DNA from: Actinopolymorpha singaporensis
Lineage (GTDB): Bacteria > Actinomycetota > Actinomycetes > Propionibacteriales > Actinopolymorphaceae
Assembly (NCBI RefSeq): GCF_900104745.1
Contig: NZ_LT629732.1
Location: 5,939,981-6,003,980, forward strand
DNA: 64,000 nucleotides
Reading direction: 5' to 3'
Below, in pieces: positions 52,074-63,718 of the stretch (its first letter is position 1; the number at the start of each line of letters is the position of its first letter). Position numbers and translations under genes: made by a program. The notes below the pieces were generated by a model. That model saw only the letters and a program-made list of their open reading frames with translations. It was not told the DNA's origin and searched no databases.

Positions 52074-54232
52074 ATGCCTGCCAAGAACGAGCAGCCCAGG
52101 ACCACGACCGAGACCGCCACGACCGCGAGTCAGGTGACCGCGTCCACCGATGGCGGCGCCTCCGGCACCCCGGCCACCTCGTCCCCCCGGACCGCCGCAC
52201 CGAACGACCCGCACGGGCTCTTCGACACGGTCGTCGGCCGGATCCCGATCATCAACGTCTCTCCCGACGTACGCGCCGGTGGGCGGCTGCCCGCCAAGGC
52301 CGTCGTCGGCGAGCCGCTCACGGTCGAGGCGACGGTCTTCCGCGAGGGCCACGACGCCCTCGGGGCCAACGTCGTGACCCGCGGCCCCGGCGGCCGCACG
52401 CTCGGCTGGGTGCCGATGCGGTGCGACGAGCCGGGAACCGACCGATGGTCGGCGCAGATCCGGCCCGACGCCGAGGGCGACTGGACGTACTCCGTGGAGG
52501 CGTGGAGCCACCCGGTGCAGACCTGGCGGCACGCCGCCGAGGTCAAGATCGCCGCCGGCGTCGACGTCGAACTCATGCTGGCCGAGGGCGCGCTCGTGCT
52601 GGAACGCGCCGCCGCCAACCTGCCGGCCGAGCAGACCCACGGCCGGGAGGTGCTCCAGGACGCCGTTCGGGCGCTGCGCGACGAGTCGCGCCCGGCCCAG
52701 GCCCGCCTCTACGCCGCCACCGCGCCGGACGTCGAGGAGGTCCTCGCCGCCCACCCGCTGCGCGACATGGTGACGGCCTCGGAGGAGTTCCCGCTGCGGG
52801 TGGATCGCGAACGCGCGCTCTACGGCAGCTGGTACGAGTTCTTCCCACGGTCCGAGGGTGCCTACTACGACGAGCACCAGGGCCGCTGGGTGTCCGGCAC
52901 GTTCAAGGCCGCCGCCGACCGGCTGCCCGCGATCGCCGAGCTCGGCTTCGACGTCGTCTACCTCCCGCCGATCCACCCGATCGGGCGGGTCAACCGCAAG
53001 GGCCCGAACAACACCCTCGACCCCGCGCCCGGCGACCCCGGGTCCCCGTGGGCAATCGGCAGTGACGAGGGCGGACACGACGCCGTGCACCCCGACCTCG
53101 GCACGCTGGAGGATTTCGACGAGTTCGTGGCCCGGGCCAACGAGCTGGGCCTGGAGATCGCCCTCGACCTCGCGCTGCAGGCGGCGCCGGACCACCCCTG
53201 GGTCAAGGAGCACCCGGAGTGGTTCACCACGCTGTCCGACGGAACGATCGCCTACGCCGAGAACCCGCCGAAGAAGTACCAGGACATCTACCCGATCAAC
53301 TTCGACAACGACCCCGCCGGGATCTACGCCGAGGTGCTCCGCGTCGTCCGGCACTGGATGAGCCACGGCGTCCGGATCTTCCGGGTGGACAACCCGCACA
53401 CCAAGCCGGTGCGATTCTGGGAGTGGCTGCTCGCCGAGGTCCGGCGTACCGACCCCGACGTGCTCTTCCTGTCCGAGGCGTTCACCCGGCCGCCGATGCT
53501 GCAGACCCTGGCCAAGATCGGGTTCCACCAGTCGTACACCTACTTCACCTGGCGCAACACCAAGGAAGAGCTGGAGTCCTACTTCACCGAGCTCAGCCAT
53601 GAGTCGTCGGACTTCCTGCGGCCGAACTTCTTCGTCAACACCCAGGACATCCTCACCGCCTTCCTCCAGACCGGCGGGCTGCCGGCGTTCCGGATCCGCG
53701 CGGCGCTGGCCGCCACCGGCTCACCGACCTGGGGCGTGTACTCCGGGTTCGAGCTGGGTGAGCACGTCGCGCTGCGCCCGGGCAGCGAGGAGTACCTCAA
53801 CTCCGAGAAGTACCAGTACCGCCCCCGCGACTGGGCGGCGTACGAGCCGGGTGCGGGGCGCGCGGGTGAGTCGATCGCGCCGTACCTCCGGCAGCTGAAC
53901 GAGATCCGGCGCCGCCACCCTGCCCTGCAGCGGCTGCGCAACCTCGCGTTGCACCACGTTCCCGAGCCCAACCTGCTGGTCTTCTCCAAGCGGGACGTAC
54001 TCCCCGACGGACGCGACGACACGGTGATCGTGGTGATCAACGTCGATCCGTACGCACCGCACGAGTCCGTGGTCACCCTCGACATGCCGGCGCTCGGCCT
54101 GGCGTGGCACGACTCGTTCGTCGTCCAGGACGAGTTCACCGGGGACAGTTGGCGATGGGGCCAACACAACTACGTCCGGCTCGACCCGGCCTACCACCCT
54201 GCCCACATCCTCACGCTTCACCGGGGTTCCGC

Positions 54233-54236
<4 letters not shown>
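52074..54236 (+). CDS. glgE: Alpha-1,4-glucan:maltose-1-phosphate maltosyltransferase
   Basis: 720 residues from ATG 52074. GlgE extends alpha-1,4-glucan with maltosyl units from maltose 1-phosphate. [18 protein letters not shown] opens the N-terminal domain. The GH13_3 barrel has the nucleophile in [15 protein letters not shown] and the acid/base Glu in [37 protein letters not shown] is a GlgE hallmark. The first 45 residues are Thr/Ser/Ala-rich. ATG 51915, with AGGGGGAA upstream, would give 773 residues, so the start is uncertain. The stop overlaps the treS ATG. Confidence 0.94.
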
Positions 54237-55936
<1,700 letters not shown>

Positions 55937-56039
55937 ACCCGTCCGGAGCGGCCGGTCCGTCAGCGCGGTCAGCGCGGCACGGGCTCGCGGGGGTGTGCGT
56001 TCCACGCGAGCCCGGCCACCTAGCGAACGAAAGGCGATG

Positions 56040-57449
56040 ATGGTGAAAGCCACTCAGACCACCGGACTGCACGACTTCCTGGAACGGCAGCGGTGGTTCG
56101 CGGGCAAGGGCAGAGAGTTCACGGTCGAGTCCGTCCACCCGCTGAGTTGGCTGTCCGAGCGCGGCGCCTGGCCCGCGGTTCGGGTGGTGCTGGTGTCCGT
56201 GCGGTACGCCGACGCCGACAGCGCCGCCCCCGACGTGTACCAGGTCCCGCTCAGCTACTACCCCGAGCCCGCCGACCACCTCGGCCACGCGGCGGTGTCG
56301 GAGTGGACCGAGGAGGAGCTGTCGCCGGACCCGGTCTGGGTGTACGACGCGCCGCACGACAAGGCGGCCATGTCGCTGCTCCTGGGCGGGCTGCTGGGCG
56401 AGGTGGCGCGCACCGACCTCGCGTTCCACCGCATCGGCGAGCTCGAGGTGTCCGCCGAAGTACCCTCCCTGGTGCTGACCGGTGAGCAGAGCAACACCTC
56501 GCTGGTCTACGGCGAGGACGTCCTCCTCAAGCTCTTCCGCCGCGTGCACCACGGCCGCAACGCCGACATCGAGGTGCACGAAGCGTTCGCCCGCAACAAC
56601 TGCGACAACGTCGCCCGGCTGTTCGGCTGGCTGGACGCCGAGTGGCCCGACGCCGACGGCAAGAGCGGCCGCGGCGACCTCGGCATGTTCAGCGCCTTCT
56701 TCCGTACGGCCACCGACGGCTGGGAACTCGCCATCGCCAGCGTGCGCGACCTCTACGCCGAGGCCGACCTGCACGCCGACGAGGTGGGCGGCGACTTCGC
56801 CGGCGAGTCCCACCGCCTGGGCGCCACCGTGGCGCAGGTCCACGCCGACCTGGCCCGCTACCTTCCCACCGGCGAGTGGGGCCGGGAGGAGCTGGCGGGG
56901 CTGGCAGCGGCGATGCGCACCCGGCTGGACGAGGCGGTGGAGATCGTGCCCGCGCTGGCGGAGTACGCCGACCGGCTGCGCGGCGCCTACGACGACCTGG
57001 CCCGCACCGAGGCGCCGGTGTCCGTCCAGCAGGTCCACGGCGACCTGCACCTCGGCCAGGTGATGCGGACCGTCGCCGGCTGGCGGGTCATCGACTTCGA
57101 GGGTGAGCCCAACCGGCCGTGGGAGGAACGCAACGCGCTGGACTCCCCCGTCCGCGACGTCGCCGGCATGCTGCGCTCGTTCGACTACGCCGCGCAGCAC
57201 CTGCTCGCCGACCACGGCCGGGCCGACGAGCACCAGCTGAGCTACCGTGCGGCTGAGTGGGCCGAGCGCAACCGGTCCGCGTTCTGCGAGGGGTACGGCG
57301 AGGTCGCCGGCACCGACCCGCGCGAACTGGCCGTGCTGTTGCGTGCGTACGAAACCGACAAGGCGGTGTACGAGGTCGTCTACGAGACGCGGAGCCGCCC
57401 GGACTGGGTGGGGATTCCGCTGACCGCGATTCAGCGTCTCGCGGGCTGA
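56040..57449 (+). CDS. mak: Maltokinase
   Basis: 469 residues. Mak (Pep2) phosphorylates maltose to maltose 1-phosphate, the GlgE donor. It has an aminoglycoside-phosphotransferase-like fold: an N-terminal cap (LHDFLERQRWFAGKGREF), the VLLKLFRRV Lys strand, the catalytic loop QQVHGDLHLGQVMR and the metal-binding WRVIDFEGEPNRP. Start ATG 56040 is six bases after GAAAGG; the preceding ATG 56037 is also possible. In many actinobacteria treS and mak are fused, but here they are separate, 103 bases apart. Confidence 0.93.
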   Translation: MVKATQTTGLHDFLERQRWFAGKGREFTVESVHPLSWLSERGAWPAVRVVLVSVRYADADSAAPDVYQVPLSYYPEPADHLGHAAVSEWTEEELSPDPVWVYDAPHDKAAMSLLLGGLLGEVARTDLAFHRIGELEVSAEVPSLVLTGEQSNTSLVYGEDVLLKLFRRVHHGRNADIEVHEAFARNNCDNVARLFGWLDAEWPDADGKSGRGDLGMFSAFFRTATDGWELAIASVRDLYAEADLHADEVGGDFAGESHRLGATVAQVHADLARYLPTGEWGREELAGLAAAMRTRLDEAVEIVPALAEYADRLRGAYDDLARTEAPVSVQQVHGDLHLGQVMRTVAGWRVIDFEGEPNRPWEERNALDSPVRDVAGMLRSFDYAAQHLLADHGRADEHQLSYRAAEWAERNRSAFCEGYGEVAGTDPRELAVLLRAYETDKAVYEVVYETRSRPDWVGIPLTAIQRLAG

Positions 57450-57539
57450 GCAGGCGGGTTCGAGGCGCAGGTCCCGGGTACGACCCGCACACGCGAACGG
57501 AACACCCACCACGAAGCCAGACGAAGAAGGTGTCCCCGG

Positions 57540-59942
57540 ATGTCCGACCACCGCACCACTCCCGAACCGTCGAACGGTTCCGCGCCGAAGCGGTCGAAGG
57601 GCGTGAGCACCCGCCGCCGGTCCGGAGACGCGGAGCAGATCCAGCAGACCGGCGCGGCTGCGCCGAGCAGCGGTCAGCCGAGCACCGGTCAGCCGAGCAC
57701 GGGTCAGCCGAGCACCGGCAAGGCGAGCGCCGGCAAGACGCCTGCGCGGGACACGCCGAAGGGCGGCGGCCGCCCCAAGGTCGACCCGGCCGAGATCGAC
57801 CGGCTGGTCGACGGTGACCACCACGCACCGCACTCGATCCTGGGACCGCACGTGCACCAGGGCGAGGTGACCCTGCGGGTGCTGCGCCCGATGGCCGAGC
57901 GGGTGTTCGCCCGCGTCGGCGACCAGCGGGTCGAGCTGGAGCACGAGCACAACGGCGTGTGGGTGGGCACCCTGCCCGGCTCGGAGGTGACCGACTACCG
58001 GCTGGAGGTCGTCTACCCACACGGCGTGACGGTCCCCGCCGACGACCCGTACCGCTTCCTGCCCACGCTGGGCGAGGTCGACCTGTACCTCATCGGCGAG
58101 GGCCGGCACGAGAACCTCTGGCAGGTGCTCGGCGCGCACGTGCGCAGCTACGACACCCCGAGCGGGACGGTCACCGGGACGTCGTTCGCGGTGTGGGCGC
58201 CCAACGCCCGCGGCGTGCGTGTCGTCGGCGACTTCAACGGCTGGGACGGCCGCCCGCACCCGATGCGCTCACTCGGCAGCAGCGGCGTGTGGGAGCTGTT
58301 CGTCCCCGACGTCGGCGACGGCACCGTCTACCGCTACGAGATCCTCGGCCGCGACGGCGTGCGACGGCAGAAGTCCGACCCGATGGCCTTCCGCACGGAG
58401 GTGCCGCCGGCGAACGCCTCGGTGGTGCACACCTCGCGGTACACCTGGGGCGACGAGGAGTGGCTGGCCCGGCGGGCGGCCACCGAGCAGTACGCCGCGC
58501 CGATGAGCACCTACGAGGTGCACCTGGGTTCGTGGCGGCGTGGCCGCACCTACCGCGAGCTGGCCGACGAGCTCGTCGCCTACGTCGTGGAGATGGGCTT
58601 CACCCACGTCGAACTGCTGCCGGTGATGGAGCACCCCTTCGGCGGGTCGTGGGGCTACCAGGTCTCGTCGTACTTCGCACCGACCGCCCGGCTCGGCGAC
58701 CCAGACGGGTTCCGCGCCCTGGTCGACGCACTGCACCAGGCCGGCATCGGCGTCATCCTGGACTGGGTGCCGGCGCACTTCCCCAAGGACGACTGGGCGC
58801 TGGCCCGCTTCGACGGGACGCCGCTCTACGAGCACGCCGATCCCCGCAGGGGCGAGCACCCCGACTGGGGAACGCTGATCTTCGACTTCGGCCGGCGGGA
58901 GGTCCGCAACTTCCTGGTGGCGAACGCGTTGTACTGGCTGGAGGAGTTCCACGTCGACGGCCTGCGCGTGGACGCCGTCGCCTCGATGCTCTACCTCGAC
59001 TACTCCCGCGGCGAGGGCCAGTGGACGCCCAACGAGTACGGCGGCCGGGAGAACCTCGAGGCGGTGAGCTTCCTGCAGGAGGTCAACTCCACCTGCTACC
59101 GCCGGGTCCCCGGGATCACCACGATCGCGGAGGAGTCGACGTCGTGGCCCGGGGTCACCCGCCCGGTCCACCTCGGCGGCCTGGGCTTCGGCTTCAAGTG
59201 GAACATGGGCTGGATGCACGACTCGCTGGACTACCTCTCCCGCGAGCCGATCTACCGCTCCTTCCACCACCACCAGATGACGTTCTCCCTCGTCTACTCC
59301 CACTCGGAGAACTTCGTCCTGCCGCTCTCGCACGACGAGGTGGTGCACGGCAAGGGCTCCCTGCTGACCAAGATGCCGGGTGACCGCTGGCAGCAGCTGG
59401 CGAACCTGCGCGCCTACCTCGCGTTCATGTGGGCGCACCCGGGCAAGCAGCTGCTGTTCATGGGCAGCGAGTTCGCCCAGCCGCAGGAGTGGGCGGAGTC
59501 CCGCGAACTGGAATGGTGGCTGCTGGACTTCCCCGAGCACCAGGGGATGCGGTCGCTGGTCCGCGACCTGAACGCGGTGTACGCGGACGCGCCGGAGCTG
59601 TGGGCCACCGACCACCTGCCCGAGGCGTTCGCCTGGATCGACGCCAACGACGCGGGCAACAACGTGTTCAGCTTCCTGAGGTACGGCCCCGGGGGCAGCG
59701 TGCTGGCCTGCGTCGCCAACTTCGCGGGTGTCCCTCACCACAACTACCGCCTCGGTCTGCCGGCCGCGGGCAGGTGGCGGGAGATCGTCAACACCGACGC
59801 CCACAGCTACACCGGGTCCGGCGTCGGCAACCTCGGCGCGGTGGAGGCGCTCCCGGTCACCTGGCACGGGCAGCCCGCGTCGGCGACGCTGACGCTGCCG
59901 CCGCTCGGCACGCTGTGGCTGCGGTTCGACCCGGCCGCCTGA
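57540..59942 (+). CDS. glgB: 1,4-alpha-glucan branching enzyme
   Basis: 800 residues. Introduces alpha-1,6 branches. After a Ser/Thr/Gly/Pro/Lys-rich N-terminus of about 75 residues come an N1 beta domain, the CBM48 domain ([24 protein letters not shown]) and the GH13_9 barrel with [32 protein letters not shown] and [14 protein letters not shown]. The C-terminal all-beta domain is complete. It is the last gene of the glgE-treS-mak-glgB unit, followed by a strong terminator. Confidence 0.96.
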   Translation: MSDHRTTPEPSNGSAPKRSKGVSTRRRSGDAEQIQQTGAAAPSSGQPSTGQPSTGQPSTGKASAGKTPARDTPKGGGRPKVDPAEIDRLVDGDHHAPHSILGPHVHQGEVTLRVLRPMAERVFARVGDQRVELEHEHNGVWVGTLPGSEVTDYRLEVVYPHGVTVPADDPYRFLPTLGEVDLYLIGEGRHENLWQVLGAHVRSYDTPSGTVTGTSFAVWAPNARGVRVVGDFNGWDGRPHPMRSLGSSGVWELFVPDVGDGTVYRYEILGRDGVRRQKSDPMAFRTEVPPANASVVHTSRYTWGDEEWLARRAATEQYAAPMSTYEVHLGSWRRGRTYRELADELVAYVVEMGFTHVELLPVMEHPFGGSWGYQVSSYFAPTARLGDPDGFRALVDALHQAGIGVILDWVPAHFPKDDWALARFDGTPLYEHADPRRGEHPDWGTLIFDFGRREVRNFLVANALYWLEEFHVDGLRVDAVASMLYLDYSRGEGQWTPNEYGGRENLEAVSFLQEVNSTCYRRVPGITTIAEESTSWPGVTRPVHLGGLGFGFKWNMGWMHDSLDYLSREPIYRSFHHHQMTFSLVYSHSENFVLPLSHDEVVHGKGSLLTKMPGDRWQQLANLRAYLAFMWAHPGKQLLFMGSEFAQPQEWAESRELEWWLLDFPEHQGMRSLVRDLNAVYADAPELWATDHLPEAFAWIDANDAGNNVFSFLRYGPGGSVLACVANFAGVPHHNYRLGLPAAGRWREIVNTDAHSYTGSGVGNLGAVEALPVTWHGQPASATLTLPPLGTLWLRFDPAA
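57672..57716 (+). repeat. Three 15-bp tandem repeats in the glgB N-terminus
   Basis: GGTCAGCCGAGCACC occurs twice exactly and once with one change, encoding Gly-Gln-Pro-Ser-Thr repeats in the disordered leader of GlgB. Confidence 0.9.
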
Positions 59943-59996
59943 GGAACGCCTGGCCAACGGCAGGCGAACACGGGGGAAACTCCGGAGAGCACGCGG

Positions 59997-60032
59997 ACCG
60001 GCCCCCGGCGGAAGTCACCGCCGGGGGCCGGT
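59997..60032 (+). terminator. Strong hairpin terminator of the glgE-glgB operon
   Basis: A perfect 15-bp stem (ACCGGCCCCCGGCGG and its complement) with a 6-nt loop, followed by TCTCGTTG, 54 bases after the glgB stop. Confidence 0.85.
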
Positions 60033-60146
60033 TCTCGTTGTGCCGTGGGATCCGCACGGCGTAGGTCTTGGGACTACAGGACGCTCAGTTCAGCGCGACG
60101 GGCTTCGGTGCTGTCGCCGACGCTGACCCAGAGGGGCGCTTGCCGG

Positions 60147-60335
60147 TCAGCAGATCTCGGCGCCGGGACGCGGCGCGTCGAGCCGGTCGGCAAGCCGACC
60201 GAGCCGAACGCCGGTGCCGCGAAGCGACCGGACTACCCAGCGGTGCTTCGGCGCCGCGACCGAGGCCGAAACCCGGGTCCGCCGAGCGAGCCGCTCGTTG
60301 TAGTCATCGGCGTAATTACCAATGGCAGGCCACAT
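60147..60335 (-). CDS. Possible small basic protein
   Basis: 62 residues from ATG 60333-60335. It opens MWPAIGNYADDYNERLARR and continues as an Arg/Val-rich helix-like sequence with two RLxRLADRL-type stretches and a terminal Cys. GGAG lies about 12 bases before the ATG. The composition is more protein-like than other frames here, but I do not recognise it. It overlaps the regulator-like fragment on the other strand by 14 bases. Confidence 0.35.
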   Translation of the reverse strand: MWPAIGNYADDYNERLARRTRVSASVAAPKHRWVVRSLRGTGVRLGRLADRLDAPRPGAEIC

Positions 60336-60450
60336 CTTGTTCTTGTCTCCAAAGCAGTTGCTTGCGGTTGGCCGAGATGAGGTGTCCCCCACGACCAGTC
60401 GTGTCGTGCTCGCAGGCGTCCTCGTTGACTCCCCCGATGGCGACCACCGA
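60322..60450 (+). pseudogene. Possible degraded MarR-like winged-helix gene start
   Basis: The frame from ATG 60322 reads LFLSPKQLLAVGRDEVSP, then TTSRVVLAGVLVDSPDG. This is reminiscent of the first two helices of actinobacterial MarR-like regulators that continue with a VTEIA-type helix. A TDVAQRM segment in the next frame (about 60437-60460) could be that continuation after a frameshift. Nothing convincing follows. Weak evidence. Confidence 0.25.
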
Positions 60451-60555
60451 CGTTGCTCAGCGCATGCTCGCCTGGTCACCACCTTGATGGTGACAGGGCA
60501 ATGTGGCGCAGAGGTTTCCCCGATGCTTCGACTGGATGCACTCTCTTGCTGAATG

Positions 60556-61110
60556 CACCTCTCGACTCACATGTGCTCCAACGCCGGGGTCCGGCGGGGC
60601 ATTCCCGAGCGGCTTCGATGTGGTCGTCGCCACACCCGTGGCCCGGTCTTGCGACCCAAGCTTAGTAGGTGGGCGTCGGCCGGCTCCTTGCCGCCCTCGG
60701 TGTTGCCCGACAAGGCTTCCACACCGTCCGGAGCGCGTCGAAGGGTTTTCTCCCCCTCACTGTCAACCTGGGCTTGCGCCCGGCCGTCGGGCCGCCATGG
60801 CCACGAGAGACTGGGAGACCCCGCCGACGATCTCGGGAAACGTACGGGAGCGTGCCAACCAGGTAGCCGCCGCAGCGCCCTCGGCCTGGTCCTCCGCGAC
60901 CGGGTACCGGCGGCTCCCTCGGCCGTGCGCCGTGAGGTCGCGCGCCTCGGGCCGGTCGATCGGCCCCCGAGTCGGCCACACTGTCAACCGTGGCTTGCAG
61001 ACAGGGCGCCTGCGTCACCGCGGGGTCACTGTCTGCGTGCCCACCCGGTCCGCCGATCCGGCCCACGGGCCTGGGTGACCCAGCCCGCCCGTACGCCGCC
61101 GACTCGGTGC
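60556..61110. other. Gene-poor intergenic region upstream of the afsR-type regulator
   Basis: About 550 bases without a convincing gene on either strand. It contains two 20-base direct repeats (CACTGTCAACCTGGGCTTGC at 60758-60777 and an 18/20 match at 60979-60998), each holding TTGACA on the minus strand. It looks like decayed sequence. No mobile-element ends were recognised. Confidence 0.45.
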
Positions 61111-61123
61111 GAGGATGCGGACC

Positions 61124-63718
61124 ATGCGGTTCGGCATCCTCGGCCCTGTCCGGGCCTGGCGCGACGACGGCACGGAGGTGGCCCTGGGCGGCCCGACCCG
61201 CCGTGCCCTGCTGACGCTGCTGGTTGCCCGGGTCGGCGAGATGGTCCCCACCGACCGGCTGGTCGACGATCTCTACGGCGACCAGCCACCGGCGGATGCA
61301 GGCCATGCGCTCCAGTCCCAGGTGTCCCGGTTGCGTCAGGCGTTACGCCCGGACGCCACCGTCGAGGGGGCGGCGACCGGCTACCGGCTGGCCGTACCCG
61401 CCGACTCGGTCGACGCGATCGAGTTCGAACGGCTGGCGCGGGACGGCCGCGACGCCCTCACCACCGGGCGTCACCGGCAGGCGGCCGACCTGCTGGGCCG
61501 CGCCCTGGCGTTGTGGCGGGGAGACCCGCTCGCCGACGCCGCCGAGGCGGAGTCGCTGCGAGCCGACGTCGTACGCCTGACCGAAGACCGCCTCGCCGCG
61601 CTGGAGGACCGGATCGAGGCGGACCTGGCGCTGAACAGGCAACGAGTCGTCGTACCGGAGCTGCGGGACCTCGTTCGCCGGCATCCCCTGCGCGAACGCC
61701 TGCACCACCAGCTCATCCGCGCGCTTCGCGCCGACGGGCGGCAGGCGGAGGCGCTGGCGGCGTACGAGGACGTCCGGCGGCGGCTGGCCGACGAGCTGGG
61801 CACCGACCCGGGCCCGGACCTCACCGCCTTGCACCAGGACCTGCTGCGTGGCGAGGCGGGTCCGCGGCCGACTCCGCTGCCTGCCCAGCTCACCAGCTTC
61901 GTCGGCCGCGACGAGGACGTCGAGCGGGTCGGTGCGCTCCTCGGCACCGGGCGGCTGGTCACGCTGCTGGGGCCGGGCGGGGTCGGCAAGACCCGGTTGG
62001 CGGTCGAGGTGGCGGCATCTCACGGGGACGTGCGCCTGGTGGAGCTGGCCCCGCTGCGTACGGCAGACGAGCTCGCCCACACCGTCCTCACCGCCGTCGG
62101 CCTGCGTGACGGCGGTCTGTTCCCCCGGGCCGGCGACACCACGCCGACCGACCGGCTGGTGGCGGCGCTGGCCGACCGGCCGCTGCTCCTGGTCCTGGAC
62201 AACTGCGAGCACCTCGTCGAGCCGGTCGCAGCGTTCGCCCACCGGCTGCTGGCGGCCGCCCCGGCCCTGCGGATCCTCGCCACCAGCCGTGAACCGCTCG
62301 GCATCACCGGTGAGCAGCTGTGGCCCGTCCGGGGGCTGGCGGGGACGGCCGCGGTCCGGCTGTTCGCCGAACGGGCCGCGGCTGTTCGCCCCGACATCGC
62401 CCTGGGCCCGCCGGACGAGGACGTCGTACGCCGGATCTGCGCGAGCCTCGACGGACTTCCCCTGGCGATCGAGCTGGCCGCGGCCCGGCTCCGGACACTG
62501 GACGTGGGCGACCTGGCCGACCGGCTGGGCGACAGAGTTGGCGACGGAGTGGGCAACAGAGTTGGCGAGCGCTTCGCGTTGCTCTCCCGCGGCAGCCGGG
62601 CCGCCGACGCCCGCCACCAGACCCTGCGGGCGGTCGTCGCCTGGAGCTTCGACCTGCTCAGCCCTGACGAGCAGGCGATGACCCGCAGGCTCAGCGTCTT
62701 CGCCGGTGGCGCGACCGTCGCGTCAGCCGCCCAGGTGTGCGGGGTGGGCGATCCGGCCACGGACGAGGATCTCCTGGGCTCCCTCGCCGACAAGTCGCTG
62801 GTGGAGTTCGACCAGGGCCGTTACCGGATGCTCGCCACGATCGCGGCGTACGGCATGGAACAACTCGCGTCGGCCGGTGAGGCCCAGGACTGCGTTCGGG
62901 CACACGCCGACCACTTCCTCGCCTTGGCAGTCACCGCCGACCTGCACCTGCGCGGTGCCGACCAGCCGACCTGGCTGAGCCGGCTGGACGCCGAACAGGA
63001 GAACCTCCTGGCCGCGCTGCGACGAACGGTCGAGGCCGGTGAGGCCGAACGGGCAGCGGCATTGTTCGCCGCCATGGCGCCGTACCTGTGGATGCGGGGC
63101 CTGCGCGGCGCGGTGACCGGGCCGGCGGTCGCGCTCCTGGACCTGCTGGGAACGCGCCCTCCGGCCGGCGCCGCGGACGGCTACCTCCTGGCCGCCCTCA
63201 CCGCGGCCGCGGACCCGGCCGGGCGCCCGGCCTGGGAGAGACATCGGGCCACCGCGGAGGCCCTGGTCGCCGCCACGTCGCCGCACCATCCGGTGATCAC
63301 CTTCCTGTGGCCGATGATCAACGCGGCGGCGACCGATCCCGGGTCGTGCTCGCCGTGCTCCGGGCCGGCCTGGCCGGACCGGATCCGTGGGAGCGCGCCG
63401 CCGCCCGGATCATCTGGGGCTACCCCCACCTCGCCGCCGGTGACGTGGACGCGGCCGGACGCGAGTTCAGCGCCGCGGCCGAGGAGTTCCGTGCGCTCGG
63501 CGACCGGTGGGGTACGGCGCTGGCGCTGGACGGGCTGGCCGGCGCCGCGGACCTTCGCGGTGACCACGCGCGGGCGCTCGTCCTCACCGACGAGGCGCTC
63601 GTCCTCGCCGAGCAACTGGACGCCGCGGAGGACGTCGCCGACCTGTTGTGCAACCGCGGCGACTACGCCCTGCGCCCCGCCGGGCTGGCTGTGGGAGACA
63701 CCGGCGGATGCGACCTGA
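61124..63718 (+). CDS. AfsR/SARP-type transcriptional regulator, frameshifted near 63340
   Basis: From ATG 61124 (GAGG nine bases upstream; ATG 61115 also possible). An N-terminal winged helix (MRFGILGPVRAW, LGGPTRRALLTLLVARVGEMVP) and BTAD domain (about 95-240, RLHHQLIRALRADGRQAEALAAYEDVRRRLADELG) form a SARP module. An NB-ARC/STAND ATPase follows (P-loop LLGPGGVGKTRLAVE near 282, Walker B LLLVLDNCEHL, REPLGITGEQLW), and then TPR-like helices. After about residue 738 the frame becomes Ser/Pro/Thr/Arg junk and stops at 63718. The proper TPR continuation is in another frame. Such proteins activate secondary metabolism or development genes, and targets are unknown here. Confidence 0.85.
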   Translation: MRFGILGPVRAWRDDGTEVALGGPTRRALLTLLVARVGEMVPTDRLVDDLYGDQPPADAGHALQSQVSRLRQALRPDATVEGAATGYRLAVPADSVDAIEFERLARDGRDALTTGRHRQAADLLGRALALWRGDPLADAAEAESLRADVVRLTEDRLAALEDRIEADLALNRQRVVVPELRDLVRRHPLRERLHHQLIRALRADGRQAEALAAYEDVRRRLADELGTDPGPDLTALHQDLLRGEAGPRPTPLPAQLTSFVGRDEDVERVGALLGTGRLVTLLGPGGVGKTRLAVEVAASHGDVRLVELAPLRTADELAHTVLTAVGLRDGGLFPRAGDTTPTDRLVAALADRPLLLVLDNCEHLVEPVAAFAHRLLAAAPALRILATSREPLGITGEQLWPVRGLAGTAAVRLFAERAAAVRPDIALGPPDEDVVRRICASLDGLPLAIELAAARLRTLDVGDLADRLGDRVGDGVGNRVGERFALLSRGSRAADARHQTLRAVVAWSFDLLSPDEQAMTRRLSVFAGGATVASAAQVCGVGDPATDEDLLGSLADKSLVEFDQGRYRMLATIAAYGMEQLASAGEAQDCVRAHADHFLALAVTADLHLRGADQPTWLSRLDAEQENLLAALRRTVEAGEAERAAALFAAMAPYLWMRGLRGAVTGPAVALLDLLGTRPPAGAADGYLLAALTAAADPAGRPAWERHRATAEALVAATSPHHPVITFLWPMINAAATDPGSCSPCSGPAWPDRIRGSAPPPGSSGATPTSPPVTWTRPDASSAPRPRSSVRSATGGVRRWRWTGWPAPRTFAVTTRGRSSSPTRRSSSPSNWTPRRTSPTCCATAATTPCAPPGWLWETPADAT

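Noticed and set aside
60669-60866. Plus-strand frame of 65 codons before the AfsR-type gene
   Set aside because: The opening residues look faintly protein-like, but there is no start signal, no family match and the frame collapses into Arg/Pro-rich sequence.
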